The position numbers were made by a program, and so were the translations under genes. Of a stretch of DNA of 64,000 nt, positions 45,673 through 56,414 are shown one piece after another; positions within the stretch are counted from its first letter, which is position 1, and every line of letters starts with the position of its first letter. The notes below the pieces were generated by a model, which did not search any database, was not told the origin of the DNA, and saw only the letters and a program-made list of their open reading frames with translations. This DNA is from Kluyvera intermedia (GTDB taxonomy: Bacteria; Pseudomonadota; Gammaproteobacteria; Enterobacterales; Enterobacteriaceae): contig NZ_JAKCNS010000047.1 in NCBI RefSeq assembly GCF_021440345.1, positions 1 through 64,000 on the forward strand, written 5' to 3'.

Positions 45673-46269
45673 CTACCACTGCCACACTTTTGATGGTGTG
45701 ACGACGGCGGGAAGGGGGATATCCCACTCTTCGACCGGCAGCGCGGTCACCTGCTGGCAGTCATGAGCGTAGCCAACGGGCTGGATGCCGTGCGCCTGCC
45801 AGTTTTGTAAGGTGCGATCGTAAAAACCACCGCCCATACCCAAACGCTGTCCGTGTTCATCAAAGGCAACCAGCGGCGTAATGAGAACATCCAGCTGATT
45901 CAGTGGCAGCACGTCGCGCACGTCGAGTTTCGGCTCGTTGATTTTCAGGCGGTTTATCACCAGATTGCTTTGCGGATGGTAGTGCAGAAACAACAGGTTG
46001 CCCGGGCTGAACGGATGCAACACCGGTAGATAAACGCGCTTGCCCGCTTGCCAGAGTTGTTCAATCAGCGGTTGGGTATCAAGTTCACCGTCAAAGGACA
46101 AAAACACAGCGACGGTTTGCGCCATGACAATTGGCGGCCAGGCCATCATTCGGGCCGCGGCCTGTTGGCCAAACTGAGTTTGTTGCTCTGATGTGAGCGC
46201 ACGACGACGCTGCCGGATTAGCTGACGAATTTCTTGTCGGGAGAGAATGTGCTCTGGAAGCTGTGTCAT
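45673..46269 (-). CDS. fau: 5-formyltetrahydrofolate cyclo-ligase
   Basis: The enzyme converts 5-formyl-THF to 5,10-methenyl-THF with ATP. The 198-residue protein matches YgfA, with an N-terminus about 16 residues longer than the 182-residue K-12 annotation. The basic IRQRRRALT segment and GMGGGFYDRTL near the C-terminus are the family hallmarks. It lies 20 bases downstream of 6S RNA on the same strand, the conserved ssrS-fau arrangement that gives co-transcription. Confidence 0.94.
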   Translation of the reverse strand: MTQLPEHILSRQEIRQLIRQRRRALTSEQQTQFGQQAAARMMAWPPIVMAQTVAVFLSFDGELDTQPLIEQLWQAGKRVYLPVLHPFSPGNLLFLHYHPQSNLVINRLKINEPKLDVRDVLPLNQLDVLITPLVAFDEHGQRLGMGGGFYDRTLQNWQAHGIQPVGYAHDCQQVTALPVEEWDIPLPAVVTPSKVWQW

Positions 46270-46289
46270 AACGACCGGTAGGTAGAAGG

Positions 46290-46473
46290 GGAATCTCCGA
46301 GATGCCGCCGCAGGCTGTAACCCTTGAACCCTTGGTTCAAGGTGAATGCGTCGTCACAGTTTTAAGGCTTCTCGGACGGACCGAGCATGCTCACCAACCG
46401 TGGAGCGCCACATTCTTGTGGTATGAAATATCGGCTCAGGGGACTGGCCCGCTTGCGAACATCTCAGAGAAAT
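46290..46473 (-). ncRNA. ssrS: 6S RNA
   Basis: 6S RNA mimics an open promoter and binds sigma-70 RNA polymerase in stationary phase. The minus strand starts ATTTCTCTGAGATGTTCGCA and ends TCTCGGAGATTCC, about 184 nt. The two ends pair in the closing stem (CTCTGAGAT with ATCTCGGAG), and the middle matches the E. coli sequence almost throughout. It lies between zapA and fau, its conserved place. Confidence 0.97.
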
Positions 46474-46514
46474 TTTTTCTTCACAGTTACTCTACCATAG
46501 TAAACTGCAAAGTG

Positions 46515-46970
<456 letters not shown>

Positions 46971-47001
46971 TCATGAAATCCTCCCAACAATGACGAATGC
47001 C

Positions 47002-47580
47002 ATGTCTATACAGAACGAAATGCCGGGTTACACCGCGGTGAACCAGCAATTAAACCAACAAGGGGTAGGCCTGACGCCTGCTGAAATGCACGGTCTGCTA
47101 AGCGGCCTGCTGTGTGGCGGCAATAAGGACAGCTCCTGGCAGCCGCTGGTTCATGACCTGACTAACGAAGGTCTGGCCTTCGGTCATGAACTGGCTCAGT
47201 CATTGCGTTCAATGCATGCCGCGACCAGCGATGCACTGGAAGATGACGGTTTTCTTTTTCAGCTTTATCTGCCTGATGGCGATGAAGTCAGCGTGTTTGA
47301 ACGCGCTGACGCACTCTGTGGCTGGGTGAATCACTTCCTGCTAGGGTTGGGCATGGTGCAGCCAAAGCTCGATAAAGTGAAAGGTGAAACAGGCGAAGCC
47401 ATTGACGACCTTCGTAATATTGCGCAACTTGGTTATGAAGAAGATGAAGACCAGGAAGAGCTGGAGATGTCGCTGGAAGAGATTATCGAATACGTCCGCG
47501 TAGCCGCGCTGCTGTGCCACGATTTGTTCACTCGCCCGCAGCCAACAGCACCGGAAGTACAAAAACCAACATTACACTAA
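47002..47580 (+). CDS. ygfB: UPF0149 family protein YgfB
   Basis: The 192-residue protein matches E. coli YgfB in length and sequence, with [17 protein letters not shown] near the start and a long acidic helix [17 protein letters not shown]. The fold is known but the function in enterobacteria is unclear. The start at 47002 gives [10 protein letters not shown]. It leads the ygfB-pepP-ubiH-ubiI unit, divergent from zapA. Confidence 0.94.
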   Translation: MSIQNEMPGYTAVNQQLNQQGVGLTPAEMHGLLSGLLCGGNKDSSWQPLVHDLTNEGLAFGHELAQSLRSMHAATSDALEDDGFLFQLYLPDGDEVSVFERADALCGWVNHFLLGLGMVQPKLDKVKGETGEAIDDLRNIAQLGYEEDEDQEELEMSLEEIIEYVRVAALLCHDLFTRPQPTAPEVQKPTLH

Positions 47581-47645
47581 CCGTACCTGCTCCGTTTACT
47601 GCGCAAAGACGCTGACGGGGCGCTAAGGGATTGAAAGGAGATGTC

Positions 47646-48962
47646 ATGACACAGCAAGCGTTTCTCCGCCGTCGCCAGCAGCTGCTGGCGCAGATGAAGC
47701 CAGGCAGCGCGGCGTTGATTTTTGCCGCGCCCGAGGTGACTCGTAGTGCGGACTCCGAGTATCCCTATCGCCAGAACAGTGATTTCTGGTACTTCACCGG
47801 CTTTAATGAGCCGGAAGCCTTGCTGGTGCTGATTAAAAGTGATGAAACCCACAACCATAGCGTTCTGTTTAACCGCGTCCGCGACCTGACCGCAGAAATC
47901 TGGTTTGGCCGCCGTCTGGGCCAGGATGCGGCACCAGAAAAACTGGGCGTCGACCGCGCGCTAGCCTTCAGCGAAATCAATCAGCAGCTGTATCAACTGC
48001 TGAATGGCCTGGATGTGATTTATCACGCGCAGGGCGAATATAGCTGGGCCGACGAAATCGTCTTCACCGCGCTGGATAAGCTGCGCAAGGGTTCGCGTCA
48101 GAACCTGAGCGCGCCGGACTCGATTGTCGACTGGCGTCCTATGGTGCATGAAATGCGCCTGTTCAAAGACAGCGAAGAGATTGAAATCCTGCGTCGCGCC
48201 GGTGAAATCAGCGCGCTGGCGCATACCCGCGCGATGGAAAAATGCCGTCCTGGGATGTTTGAATATCAGTTGGAAGGAGAAATTCTGCATGAGTTCTCCC
48301 GCCACGGAGCCCGTTATCCGTCCTACAACACCATCGTCGGCGGTGGTGAAAATGGCTGTATCCTGCACTACACCGAAAATGAATCCGAGCTGCGCGACGG
48401 CGAACTGGTGCTGATTGATGCTGGCTGTGAATACCAGGGCTACGCCGGGGATATCACCCGTACCTTCCCGGTTAACGGCAAATTCAGCCCGGCTCAGCGC
48501 GCCATTTACGACATCGTGCTCGCCTCGCTGCACAAATCGCTGGAGCTTTATCGTCCAGGCACTTCCATTCAGGAAGTCACCACCGAAGTGGTGCGCATCA
48601 TGGTGACGGGTCTGCAAGGGCTGGGGATCCTTAAGGGCGAAGTCGATCAGCTGATTGCCGATAACGCTCATCGTCCGTTCTTTATGCACGGTCTGAGCCA
48701 CTGGCTGGGACTGGACGTCCACGACGTGGGTGCATACGGGGCCGATCGCTCTCGCGTGCTGGAGCCGGGCATGGTGCTGACCGTTGAGCCGGGCCTGTAT
48801 ATCGCCCCGGATGCCGATGTGCCGGCGGAGTATCGCGGCATCGGCATTCGTATTGAAGATGACATTCTCATCACCGAAGACGGTAACGAAAATCTCACCG
48901 CCGATGTGGTGAAAACGGCTGATGACATTGAAGCGTTAATGGCGGCGGCGCGTCAGCTATGA
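47646..48962 (+). CDS. pepP: Xaa-Pro aminopeptidase P
   Basis: PepP removes an N-terminal residue that precedes proline. The 438-residue enzyme has the pita-bread fold with metal ligands in LIDAGCEYQGYAGDITRTFP-type, HGLSHWLGLDVHD, TVEPGLY and RIEDD segments. The start at 47646 follows AAGGAG. E. coli PepP is 441 residues with a slightly different N-terminus. Its stop overlaps the ubiH start (ATGA). Confidence 0.97.
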   Translation: MTQQAFLRRRQQLLAQMKPGSAALIFAAPEVTRSADSEYPYRQNSDFWYFTGFNEPEALLVLIKSDETHNHSVLFNRVRDLTAEIWFGRRLGQDAAPEKLGVDRALAFSEINQQLYQLLNGLDVIYHAQGEYSWADEIVFTALDKLRKGSRQNLSAPDSIVDWRPMVHEMRLFKDSEEIEILRRAGEISALAHTRAMEKCRPGMFEYQLEGEILHEFSRHGARYPSYNTIVGGGENGCILHYTENESELRDGELVLIDAGCEYQGYAGDITRTFPVNGKFSPAQRAIYDIVLASLHKSLELYRPGTSIQEVTTEVVRIMVTGLQGLGILKGEVDQLIADNAHRPFFMHGLSHWLGLDVHDVGAYGADRSRVLEPGMVLTVEPGLYIAPDADVPAEYRGIGIRIEDDILITEDGNENLTADVVKTADDIEALMAAARQL

Positions 48963-50137
48963 GCCTGATTATTGTCGGCGGCGGGATGACCGGTGCAACG
49001 CTGGCGCTGGCGGTCTCGCACCTCACTGAGGGCCGTTTGCCGGTACACCTGGTCGAGGCGGCAGATATCAATGCTGCCCAGCATCCGGGATTTGACGCCA
49101 GGGCGATTGCGCTGGCGGCGGGTACCTGTCAGCAGTTGGCGAAAATTGGCCTTTGGCAGGCCATCGCCGACTGCGCGACGGCTATCACCACCGTTCACGT
49201 CAGCGATCGCGGACATGCCGGTTTTGTAACTTTAGACGCGGCTGATTACCGTCTGGCGGCGCTGGGAAATGTGGTTGAACTGCACGATGTGGGTCAACGG
49301 CTTTTCACCCTGCTGCGCAAAGCTCGCGGCGTGACGCTGCACTGCCCTTCGCGGGTGACGCAGGTAGCGCGGCAAGCCGACGGCGTCAGCGTGACGCTGG
49401 ATAACGGTGAAACGCTGAACGGCAAACTGCTGGTGGCCGCCGATGGCTCGCGCTCCACGCTTGGAGAACAGTGTGGTATCCACTGGCAGCAAGAGCCTTA
49501 TAACCAGGTAGCGGTGATTGCTAACGTTACCACCGCCGTTGCTCATCAGGGGCGCGCATTTGAGCGCTTCACTGAACATGGGCCGCTGGCGATGCTGCCA
49601 ATGTCGCAAAATCGCTGCTCGCTGGTGTGGTGCCATCCGCTGGAACGCCATGACGAGGTATTAAGTTGGTCCGATGCACGTTTTTGCCATGAGTTGCAGC
49701 AGGCATTTGGCTGGCGCTTAGGGCAAATCACGCAAGCAGGTGCACGTAGCGTCTATCCGCTGTCGTTGACCACCGCTACGCGAACGGTATCGCACCGACT
49801 GGCGCTGGTAGGTAATGCCGCGCAGACGCTGCATCCGATTGCCGGGCAAGGGTTTAATCTCGGTATGCGTGATGTGATGACGCTGGCGGAAACGCTGACA
49901 CAGGCGCATAACGTCCAGCAGGATATCGGTGACTATGCGCTACTTTGTCAGTATCAACGCCAGCGCGCGGAGGATAAATCCGCGACTATCGGCGTCACCG
50001 ATAGCCTGGTACATCTGTTCGCTAATCGTTGGGCTCCTTTGGTTGCCGGGCGCAACGCAGGGCTGATGGCGATGGAATTGTTTACCCCCGCACGCGATGT
50101 GCTGGCGCAGCGGACGCTGGGCTGGGTCGCCCGCTAG
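48959..50137 (+). CDS. ubiH: 2-octaprenyl-6-methoxyphenol hydroxylase UbiH
   Basis: UbiH is a FAD monooxygenase of ubiquinone synthesis that hydroxylates ring position C1. The 392-residue protein has the N-terminal FAD motif IIVGGGMTGATLAL and the second FAD motif GNAAQTLHPIAGQGFNLGMRD. Length matches E. coli. Translation is coupled to pepP by a four-base overlap, and ubiI follows after 20 bases. Confidence 0.97.
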   Translation: MSLIIVGGGMTGATLALAVSHLTEGRLPVHLVEAADINAAQHPGFDARAIALAAGTCQQLAKIGLWQAIADCATAITTVHVSDRGHAGFVTLDAADYRLAALGNVVELHDVGQRLFTLLRKARGVTLHCPSRVTQVARQADGVSVTLDNGETLNGKLLVAADGSRSTLGEQCGIHWQQEPYNQVAVIANVTTAVAHQGRAFERFTEHGPLAMLPMSQNRCSLVWCHPLERHDEVLSWSDARFCHELQQAFGWRLGQITQAGARSVYPLSLTTATRTVSHRLALVGNAAQTLHPIAGQGFNLGMRDVMTLAETLTQAHNVQQDIGDYALLCQYQRQRAEDKSATIGVTDSLVHLFANRWAPLVAGRNAGLMAMELFTPARDVLAQRTLGWVAR

Positions 50138-50157
50138 AAGCAGTTTAAGGAGTTAAT

Positions 50158-51360
50158 GTGCAGAGTGTTGATGTTGCCATCGTAGGCGGTGGAATGGTTG
50201 GGCTGGCGGTGGCCTGCGGTTTACAGGGCAGCGGCCTGCGGGTTGCGGTGCTGGAGCAATCATTGCCACACGAACTGGCAGCCGACGCGCCACCCGCGCT
50301 GCGCGTGTCGGCCATTAATGCCGGCAGCGAAAAACTGTTGTCGAAGCTGGACGTCTGGTCGGCGATTGTCGCCCAGCGCGCCAGCTGCTATCACGGTATG
50401 GAAGTGTGGGATAAAGACAGTTTTGGCCGCATCGCGTTTGACGATCGCAGCATGGGCTACAGCCACCTCGGTCATATCGTCGAGAACGCAGTGATTCATC
50501 ACGCTTTATGGCAGAAAGCCGAGCGCTGTGCCGACGTAAGCCTAATGGCTCCCGCCGAACTCCAGCAAGTGGTGTGGGGCGAGAACGAAGCTTTTCTGAC
50601 GCTGAAAGACGGCAATATGCTGACCGCTCGTCTGGTGGTCGGGGCCGACGGTGCCAACTCCTGGCTGCGTAATAAGGCCGATATTCCGCTGACCTTCTGG
50701 GACTATCGCCATCACGCACTGGTAGCGACGGTACGTATTGAGGAGCCGCACGAAGCCGTTGCGCGTCAGTGCTTCCATGGTGAAGGCATTCTCGCGTTTC
50801 TGCCGTTGTCCGATCCAAACCTGTGCTCTATCGTTTGGTCACTATCGCCGCAGGAAGCCGAACGGATGCAGCAGGCCAGCGAGGCCGAGTTTAACCAGGC
50901 GCTGAATATTGCCTTCGATAATCGTCTGGGGCTGTGCAAAGTCGAGAGTGAACGGCAAATTTATCCGCTGACCGGGCGTTACGCGCGCCAGTTTGCGGCG
51001 CATCGCCTGGCGCTGGTGGGCGACGCGGCGCACACCATTCATCCGTTAGCCGGGCAGGGCGTCAATCTGGGCTTTATGGATGCGGCTGAGCTTATCGATG
51101 AGCTCAAGCGTCTACACGCACAAGGGAAAGATTTCGGCCAGCATTTCTATTTGCGTCGCTATGAGCGCAGCCGTAAGCACAGCGCTGCGATGATGCTCGC
51201 GGGGATGCAGGGTTTCCGTGAACTGTTCGCAGGCGAAAACCCAGCCAAAAAACTGTTGCGTGATATTGGCCTGAAATTGGCGGATACGCTTCCCGGCGTG
51301 AAACCACAGCTGATTCGTCAGGCTATGGGCCTGAATGACCTGCCAGAGTGGCTTCGTTAA
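50158..51360 (+). CDS. ubiI: 2-octaprenylphenol hydroxylase UbiI (VisC)
   Basis: UbiI hydroxylates C5 of the ubiquinone ring under aerobic conditions and is a paralogue of UbiH. The 400-residue protein has GGGMVGLAVACGL at the N-terminus and GDAAHTIHPLAGQGVNLG for FAD binding. The GTG start at 50158 follows AAGGAG and gives MQSVDVAIVGGG, as in E. coli. It is the last gene of the unit. Confidence 0.97.
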   Translation: MQSVDVAIVGGGMVGLAVACGLQGSGLRVAVLEQSLPHELAADAPPALRVSAINAGSEKLLSKLDVWSAIVAQRASCYHGMEVWDKDSFGRIAFDDRSMGYSHLGHIVENAVIHHALWQKAERCADVSLMAPAELQQVVWGENEAFLTLKDGNMLTARLVVGADGANSWLRNKADIPLTFWDYRHHALVATVRIEEPHEAVARQCFHGEGILAFLPLSDPNLCSIVWSLSPQEAERMQQASEAEFNQALNIAFDNRLGLCKVESERQIYPLTGRYARQFAAHRLALVGDAAHTIHPLAGQGVNLGFMDAAELIDELKRLHAQGKDFGQHFYLRRYERSRKHSAAMMLAGMQGFRELFAGENPAKKLLRDIGLKLADTLPGVKPQLIRQAMGLNDLPEWLR

Positions 51361-51376
51361 GCCGATCACACTTTTG

Positions 51377-51398
51377 CTCCCGGTGGCCCCGCCGGGAG
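51377..51398 (+). terminator. Hairpin downstream of ubiI
   Basis: CTCCCGG and CCGGGAG pair across an eight-base loop 16 bases after the ubiI stop. There is no T-run, so termination strength is uncertain. Confidence 0.45.
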
Positions 51399-51676
51399 TC
51401 TGACTCCTCATTTGAAAAAATCTAATTTCACGCTGTTTTTCGCATTAGATTTTTTAATCCGCTCGTTTTCATGTTACGGAAAACACGCCTAATTTTCCGC
51501 ATGAAATATCATCTTATGCTGAATCTATCGCCATTGTTGTTAATTATATGTGGTGTATTTCGCTTTTTTGTAGTCAATCATTCTGTATGATTTTTCGCGA
51601 CTTTTGGCCATAAGCTAATGTGATGTCCCCTTTTTCCTGATGGTTTAGCACCGTGTTCAGTGGTAAGTTCAAGGAA

Positions 51677-51692
51677 AAGAGAACGTTTGCGT
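51677..51692. promoter_or_regulatory. PurR-like operator in the gcvTHP leader
   Basis: AAGAGAACGTTTGCGT matches the PurR consensus at 13 of 16 positions, with a strong right half CGTTTGCGT. PurR control of gcvTHP is known in E. coli. The site is about 60 bp upstream of the gcvT start. Confidence 0.65.
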
Positions 51693-51752
51693 CGGCACCT
51701 GAAGAGGCGTCGTCGTTAGGTTTTGTGGTGCGATATATTCAACGAGGACATG

Positions 51753-52847
51753 ATGGCTCAACAAACGCCTTTGTATGACCAGCACGTGTTATGTGGCGCG
51801 CGCATGGTAGATTTCCACGGCTGGATGATGCCGCTGCACTATGGCTCACAGATTGATGAGCACCACGCGGTGCGCACTGACGCCGGGATGTTCGATGTGT
51901 CGCATATGACCATCGTTGATCTTCACGGCAGCCGGACCCGTGAGTTCCTGCGCTACCTGCTGGCGAACGATGTCGCTAAGCTCACCAAACCCGGTAAAGC
52001 GCTTTATAGCGGTATGCTAAATGCATCGGGCGGCGTGATTGACGACCTTATCGTTTATTACCTCACCGAAGATTATTTCCGCCTCGTCGTCAACTCAGCC
52101 ACCCGCGAAAAAGACCTCTCCTGGATTACCCAACACGCCGAACCATACGCCATCGATATCACTGTCCGTGACGATCTGTCGCTGATTGCGGTGCAGGGCC
52201 CGAACGCACAGGCGAAAGCAACCAGCCTGTTTAGCGATGAACAGCGTCACGCGGTTGAAGGGATGAAACCTTTCTTTGGCGTACAGGCGGGCGATTTCTT
52301 TATCGCCACCACGGGTTATACCGGTGAAGCTGGCTACGAAATTGCGCTGCCAAAAGAGCAGGCCGCTGATTTCTGGCAGAAACTGGTACAGGCGGGCGTG
52401 AAGCCTTGCGGTTTGGGCGCGCGCGATACGTTGCGTCTTGAGGCTGGCATGAACCTGTACGGCCAGGAGATGGACGAAAGTATTTCTCCGCTGGCGGCCA
52501 ACATGGGCTGGACCATCGCTTGGGAACCGGCCGACCGTAACTTTATCGGTCGTGAAGTACTGGAGCTGGAACGCGAAAAAGGTACCGAGCAGTTGGTCGG
52601 CCTGGTTATGACTGAAAAAGGCGTGCTGCGCGGCGAGCTGCCGGTGCGCTTTACCGATGCCAACGGCAACGCCCGTGAAGGGGTCATCACCAGCGGAACG
52701 TTCTCCCCAACGTTAGGCCACAGTATTGCGCTGGCCCGCGTCCCGGCAGGGATTGGCGAGACGGCGATTGTACAAATCCGTAACCGTGAAATGCCGGTAA
52801 AGGTCACTAAACCTATTTTTGTACGCAACGGTAAGTCCGTCGCGTAA
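51753..52847 (+). CDS. gcvT: Glycine cleavage system T protein (aminomethyltransferase)
   Basis: GcvT transfers the methylene group from the lipoyl arm of GcvH to tetrahydrofolate and releases ammonia. The 364-residue protein has the E. coli length. It begins [13 protein letters not shown] and includes the folate-site segments [17 protein letters not shown] and [11 protein letters not shown]. The start at 51753 was chosen from two adjacent ATGs because it gives that N-terminus. It is first in gcvTHP. Confidence 0.97.
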   Translation: MAQQTPLYDQHVLCGARMVDFHGWMMPLHYGSQIDEHHAVRTDAGMFDVSHMTIVDLHGSRTREFLRYLLANDVAKLTKPGKALYSGMLNASGGVIDDLIVYYLTEDYFRLVVNSATREKDLSWITQHAEPYAIDITVRDDLSLIAVQGPNAQAKATSLFSDEQRHAVEGMKPFFGVQAGDFFIATTGYTGEAGYEIALPKEQAADFWQKLVQAGVKPCGLGARDTLRLEAGMNLYGQEMDESISPLAANMGWTIAWEPADRNFIGREVLELEREKGTEQLVGLVMTEKGVLRGELPVRFTDANGNAREGVITSGTFSPTLGHSIALARVPAGIGETAIVQIRNREMPVKVTKPIFVRNGKSVA

Positions 52848-52873
52848 CCGATTATTATTCTGGAGATTTCTTG

Positions 52874-53263
52874 ATGAGCAACGTACCAGCAGAACTGAAA
52901 TACAGTAAAGAACACGAATGGCTGCGCAAAGAAGCTGACGGCAGCTACACCGTAGGCATCACCGAGCACGCGCAGGAATTACTGGGCGACATGGTGTTTG
53001 TAGACCTGCCGGAAGTTGGCGCGACCGTTAGCGCGGGTGACGACTGTGCGGTAGCAGAGTCCGTTAAAGCGGCCTCCGATATTTACGCGCCAATCAGCGG
53101 CGAAATCGTTGCTGTCAACGACGAGCTGGGCGACTCTCCTGAGCTGGTTAACAGCGAACCGTACGCCGGCGGCTGGATCTTCAAAATCAAAGCCAGCGAC
53201 GAAGCCGAAGTTGCCGCGCTGCTGGATGCGACCGCATACGAAGCTCTGCTCGAAGACGAATAA
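52874..53263 (+). CDS. gcvH: Glycine cleavage system H protein
   Basis: GcvH carries the lipoyl group that shuttles the aminomethyl intermediate between GcvP, GcvT and Lpd. The 129-residue protein has the lipoylated lysine K65 in AESVKAAS. The start at 52874 gives [11 protein letters not shown], with GGAG upstream. It follows gcvT by 26 bases. An ERIC element separates it from gcvP. Confidence 0.98.
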   Translation: MSNVPAELKYSKEHEWLRKEADGSYTVGITEHAQELLGDMVFVDLPEVGATVSAGDDCAVAESVKAASDIYAPISGEIVAVNDELGDSPELVNSEPYAGGWIFKIKASDEAEVAALLDATAYEALLEDE

Positions 53264-53388
53264 ATACGCTTCATACTTCGCGCTGCAGGCGCGTTGGCTG
53301 CGTTCGTTCAGCCCAGTCACGTACTTATGTACGCTCCTGGGCATTCACTTACTTGCTGCCTCCCTGCGACGTGAATTATTTTGCGTAT
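53264..53388. repeat. ERIC (IRU) element between gcvH and gcvP
   Basis: About 125 bp beginning one base after the gcvH stop codon match the enterobacterial ERIC element. The core reads CAGCCCAGTCACGTACTTATG and then TACGCTCCTGGGCATTCAC, close to the two conserved ERIC blocks. The termini ATACGC and GCGTAT are inverted. It lies inside the gcvTHP transcript and would form a long hairpin in the mRNA. Confidence 0.88.
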
Positions 53389-53480
53389 TTGGCGTAGTTT
53401 GTAGGCCTGGTAAGCGAAGCACCACCGGGCAACTTAGTTAGAAAATCACGATTCACCGCACGTTTCAGGAACCATCGCTC

Positions 53481-56354
53481 ATGACACAGACTTTAAGCCA
53501 GCTTGAAAACCGTGGCGCGTTTATTGAACGTCACATCGGGCCGGATGCCCAGCAGCAGCAAGAGATGCTCAAAACAGTTGGCGCGGAATCATTAAACGCA
53601 CTGATTGGACAGATCGTGCCGAAAGATATCCAGCTTGCTACGCCGCCGCAGGTAGGCGACGCCACCACAGAATTCGCCGCGCTGGCGGAGCTGAAGGCGA
53701 TTGCCGGCCGCAACAAGCGCTTTAAGTCATACATTGGCATGGGCTACGCCCCAGTGCAGCTGCCGCCGGTTATCCTGCGCAATATGCTGGAAAACCCGGG
53801 CTGGTATACCGCATATACTCCGTATCAGCCGGAAGTTTCTCAGGGTCGCCTCGAAGCGCTGCTCAACTTCCAGCAGGTGACGCTGGATCTGACTGGTCTC
53901 GACATGGCTTCCGCTTCTCTGTTGGATGAAGCGACCGCTGCCGCCGAAGCGATGGCGATGGCTAAACGCATCAGTAAACTGAAAAATGCGAACCGCTTCT
54001 TCGTGGCGGCCGACGTGCATCCGCAAACGCTGGACGTTGTTCGTACTCGTGCGGAAACCTTCGGCTTTGACGTGATTGTCGACGATGCAGCGAAAGCGCT
54101 GGATCACCAGGACGTGTTTGGCGTGCTGTTGCAGCAAGTTGGCACGACCGGTGAAGTTCACGACTACTCGGCGCTGATAGCCGAGCTGAAATCCCGCAAA
54201 GTGGTGGTGAGCGTCGCCGCTGATTTTATGGCGCTGGTGCTGTTAACCGCACCGGGCAAACAGGGCGCGGATATCGTCTTCGGCTCTGCTCAACGCTTCG
54301 GCGTACCGATGGGCTACGGTGGCCCGCACGCGGCATTCTTTGCTGCAAAAGATGAATTCAAACGCGCTATGCCGGGCCGTATTATCGGCGTATCGAAAGA
54401 TGCGGCGGGTAATACCGCACTGCGCATGGCGATGCAGACTCGCGAGCAGCATATCCGCCGCGAGAAAGCGAACTCCAACATCTGTACCTCCCAGGTGCTG
54501 CTGGCCAACATCGCCAGCCTGTATGCGGTTTACCACGGCCCGGTTGGCCTGAAACGTATTGCCAACCGTATTCACCGCCTGACCGACATTCTGGCAGCGG
54601 GCCTGCAGCAGAAAGGTCAGAAACTGCGCCATGCGCACTACTTTGACACCCTGTGCGTGGAAGTGGCGGATAAAGCCGCTGTGCTGGCACGCGCGCAGGC
54701 TGCTGAAATTAACCTGCGTAGCGATATCCTGAACGCCGTAGGCATCACCCTGAACGAAACCACCACGCGTGAAGATGTGCTGAGCCTGTTTAGCGTAATT
54801 CTGGGTGATAACCACGGCCTGGACATCGACGCCCTGGACAAAGACGTGGCGCTCGATAGCCGCTCTATCCCACAGGTGATGCAGCGTGATGACGCGATTC
54901 TGAGCCATTCGGTGTTTAACCGCTATCACAGCGAAACCGAGATGATGCGCTATATGCACTCTCTGGAGCGTAAAGATCTGGCGCTGAACCAGGCGATGAT
55001 CCCGCTGGGATCCTGCACCATGAAGCTGAACGCCGCGGCGGAAATGATCCCGATCACCTGGCCAGAATTTGCTGAGCTGCACCCGTTCTGTCCGGTTGAA
55101 CAGGCTGAAGGCTACCATCAGATGATCGGTCAGCTTTCCGATTGGCTGGTGAAGTTAACCGGTTACGACGCACTGTGTATGCAGCCAAACTCCGGCGCAC
55201 AGGGTGAATACGCGGGCCTGCTGGCGATTCGCCACTACCACGAAAGCCGCAACGATGGTCATCGTGATATCTGTCTGATCCCAAGCTCGGCGCACGGCAC
55301 CAACCCGGCTTCCGCACAGATGGCGGGGATGCAGGTGGTGGTCGTTGCCTGTGACAAGAACGGCAACATTGATCTGACCGATCTGCGCGCGAAAGCGGAA
55401 CAGCATGCGGCGAATCTCTCCTGCATCATGGTGACTTACCCGTCCACCCACGGCGTGTATGAAGAAACCATCCGCGAAGTGTGCGAAATCGTCCACCAGT
55501 TCGGCGGCCAGGTTTACCTCGACGGCGCGAACATGAACGCGCAGGTTGGCATTACCTCTCCGGGCTTTATCGGCGCGGACGTTTCGCACCTTAACCTGCA
55601 TAAAACCTTCTGTATCCCGCACGGCGGCGGCGGCCCAGGTATGGGGCCAATCGGCGTGAAAGCTCACCTGGCGCCATTTGTACCAGGGCACAGCGTGGTG
55701 CATATCGAAGGGATGCTAACCCGCCAGGGCGCAGTTTCTGCGGCACCATTCGGCAGCGCTTCCATTCTGCCAATTAGCTGGATGTATATCCGCATGATGG
55801 GCGCAGAAGGCTTAAAACAGGCAAGTCAGGTGGCGATTCTTAACGCCAACTACATTGCGACCCGCCTGAAAGATGCCTATCCGGTGCTGTACACCGGTCG
55901 CGATGGCCACGTAGCGCACGAATGTATTCTGGATATTCGTCCACTGAAAGAAGAGACCGGCATCAGCGAGCTGGATATTGCTAAGCGTCTTATCGACTAC
56001 GGCTTCCATGCGCCAACCATGTCATTCCCGGTTGCGGGGACGCTGATGGTTGAGCCAACCGAATCGGAAAGCAAAGCCGAGCTGGACCGCTTTATTGATG
56101 CCATGCTGGCCATTCGCAGCGAGATTGACCGCGTGAAAGCCGGTGAATGGACGCTGGAAGACAACCCGCTGGTCAACTCTCCGCATACCCAGAATGAGCT
56201 GGTGGCAGAATGGAATCACGGTTACAGCCGTGAAGTTGCCGTCTTCCCTGCGGGCGTGGCGAACAAGTACTGGCCGACGGTGAAACGCCTTGATGACGTT
56301 TACGGTGACCGTAATCTGTTCTGCTCCTGCGTTCCGATGAGCGAATACCAGTAA
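53481..56354 (+). CDS. gcvP: Glycine dehydrogenase (decarboxylating), P protein
   Basis: GcvP is the PLP enzyme that decarboxylates glycine and loads the aminomethyl group onto GcvH. The 957-residue protein has the E. coli length and fused N and C halves. The PLP lysine is in [26 protein letters not shown] precedes the ATG. A terminator at 56377-56403 follows, and its stop codon lies in an 18-bp palindrome (56350-56367). Confidence 0.98.
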   Translation: MTQTLSQLENRGAFIERHIGPDAQQQQEMLKTVGAESLNALIGQIVPKDIQLATPPQVGDATTEFAALAELKAIAGRNKRFKSYIGMGYAPVQLPPVILRNMLENPGWYTAYTPYQPEVSQGRLEALLNFQQVTLDLTGLDMASASLLDEATAAAEAMAMAKRISKLKNANRFFVAADVHPQTLDVVRTRAETFGFDVIVDDAAKALDHQDVFGVLLQQVGTTGEVHDYSALIAELKSRKVVVSVAADFMALVLLTAPGKQGADIVFGSAQRFGVPMGYGGPHAAFFAAKDEFKRAMPGRIIGVSKDAAGNTALRMAMQTREQHIRREKANSNICTSQVLLANIASLYAVYHGPVGLKRIANRIHRLTDILAAGLQQKGQKLRHAHYFDTLCVEVADKAAVLARAQAAEINLRSDILNAVGITLNETTTREDVLSLFSVILGDNHGLDIDALDKDVALDSRSIPQVMQRDDAILSHSVFNRYHSETEMMRYMHSLERKDLALNQAMIPLGSCTMKLNAAAEMIPITWPEFAELHPFCPVEQAEGYHQMIGQLSDWLVKLTGYDALCMQPNSGAQGEYAGLLAIRHYHESRNDGHRDICLIPSSAHGTNPASAQMAGMQVVVVACDKNGNIDLTDLRAKAEQHAANLSCIMVTYPSTHGVYEETIREVCEIVHQFGGQVYLDGANMNAQVGITSPGFIGADVSHLNLHKTFCIPHGGGGPGMGPIGVKAHLAPFVPGHSVVHIEGMLTRQGAVSAAPFGSASILPISWMYIRMMGAEGLKQASQVAILNANYIATRLKDAYPVLYTGRDGHVAHECILDIRPLKEETGISELDIAKRLIDYGFHAPTMSFPVAGTLMVEPTESESKAELDRFIDAMLAIRSEIDRVKAGEWTLEDNPLVNSPHTQNELVAEWNHGYSREVAVFPAGVANKYWPTVKRLDDVYGDRNLFCSCVPMSEYQ

Positions 56355-56376
56355 TCAGCTGATTACTCTATCTTTT

Positions 56377-56403
56377 AAAGGCGCTTCGGCGCCTTTATTT
56401 TTT
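56377..56403 (+). terminator. Rho-independent terminator of gcvTHP
   Basis: AAAGGCGC, TTCG, GCGCCTTT and a T-rich tail lie between gcvP and ygfF. The tail ends 11 bases before the ygfF start. Confidence 0.93.
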
Positions 56404-56414
56404 GGGAGGATGGG

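Larger units (their letters stand above)
51361..51752. other. ubiI-gcvT intergenic region
   Basis: The region holds a GC-rich hairpin after ubiI (51377-51398), an AT-rich middle typical of Lrp-bound DNA, and a PurR-like site at 51677-51692. No gene was found. A tandem glycine riboswitch was looked for and not recognised. Confidence 0.5.

Noticed and set aside
51361..51752. Glycine riboswitch before gcvT
   Set aside because: The conserved core of glycine aptamers was not recognised. Enterobacteria control gcvTHP by GcvA, GcvR, Lrp and PurR instead.
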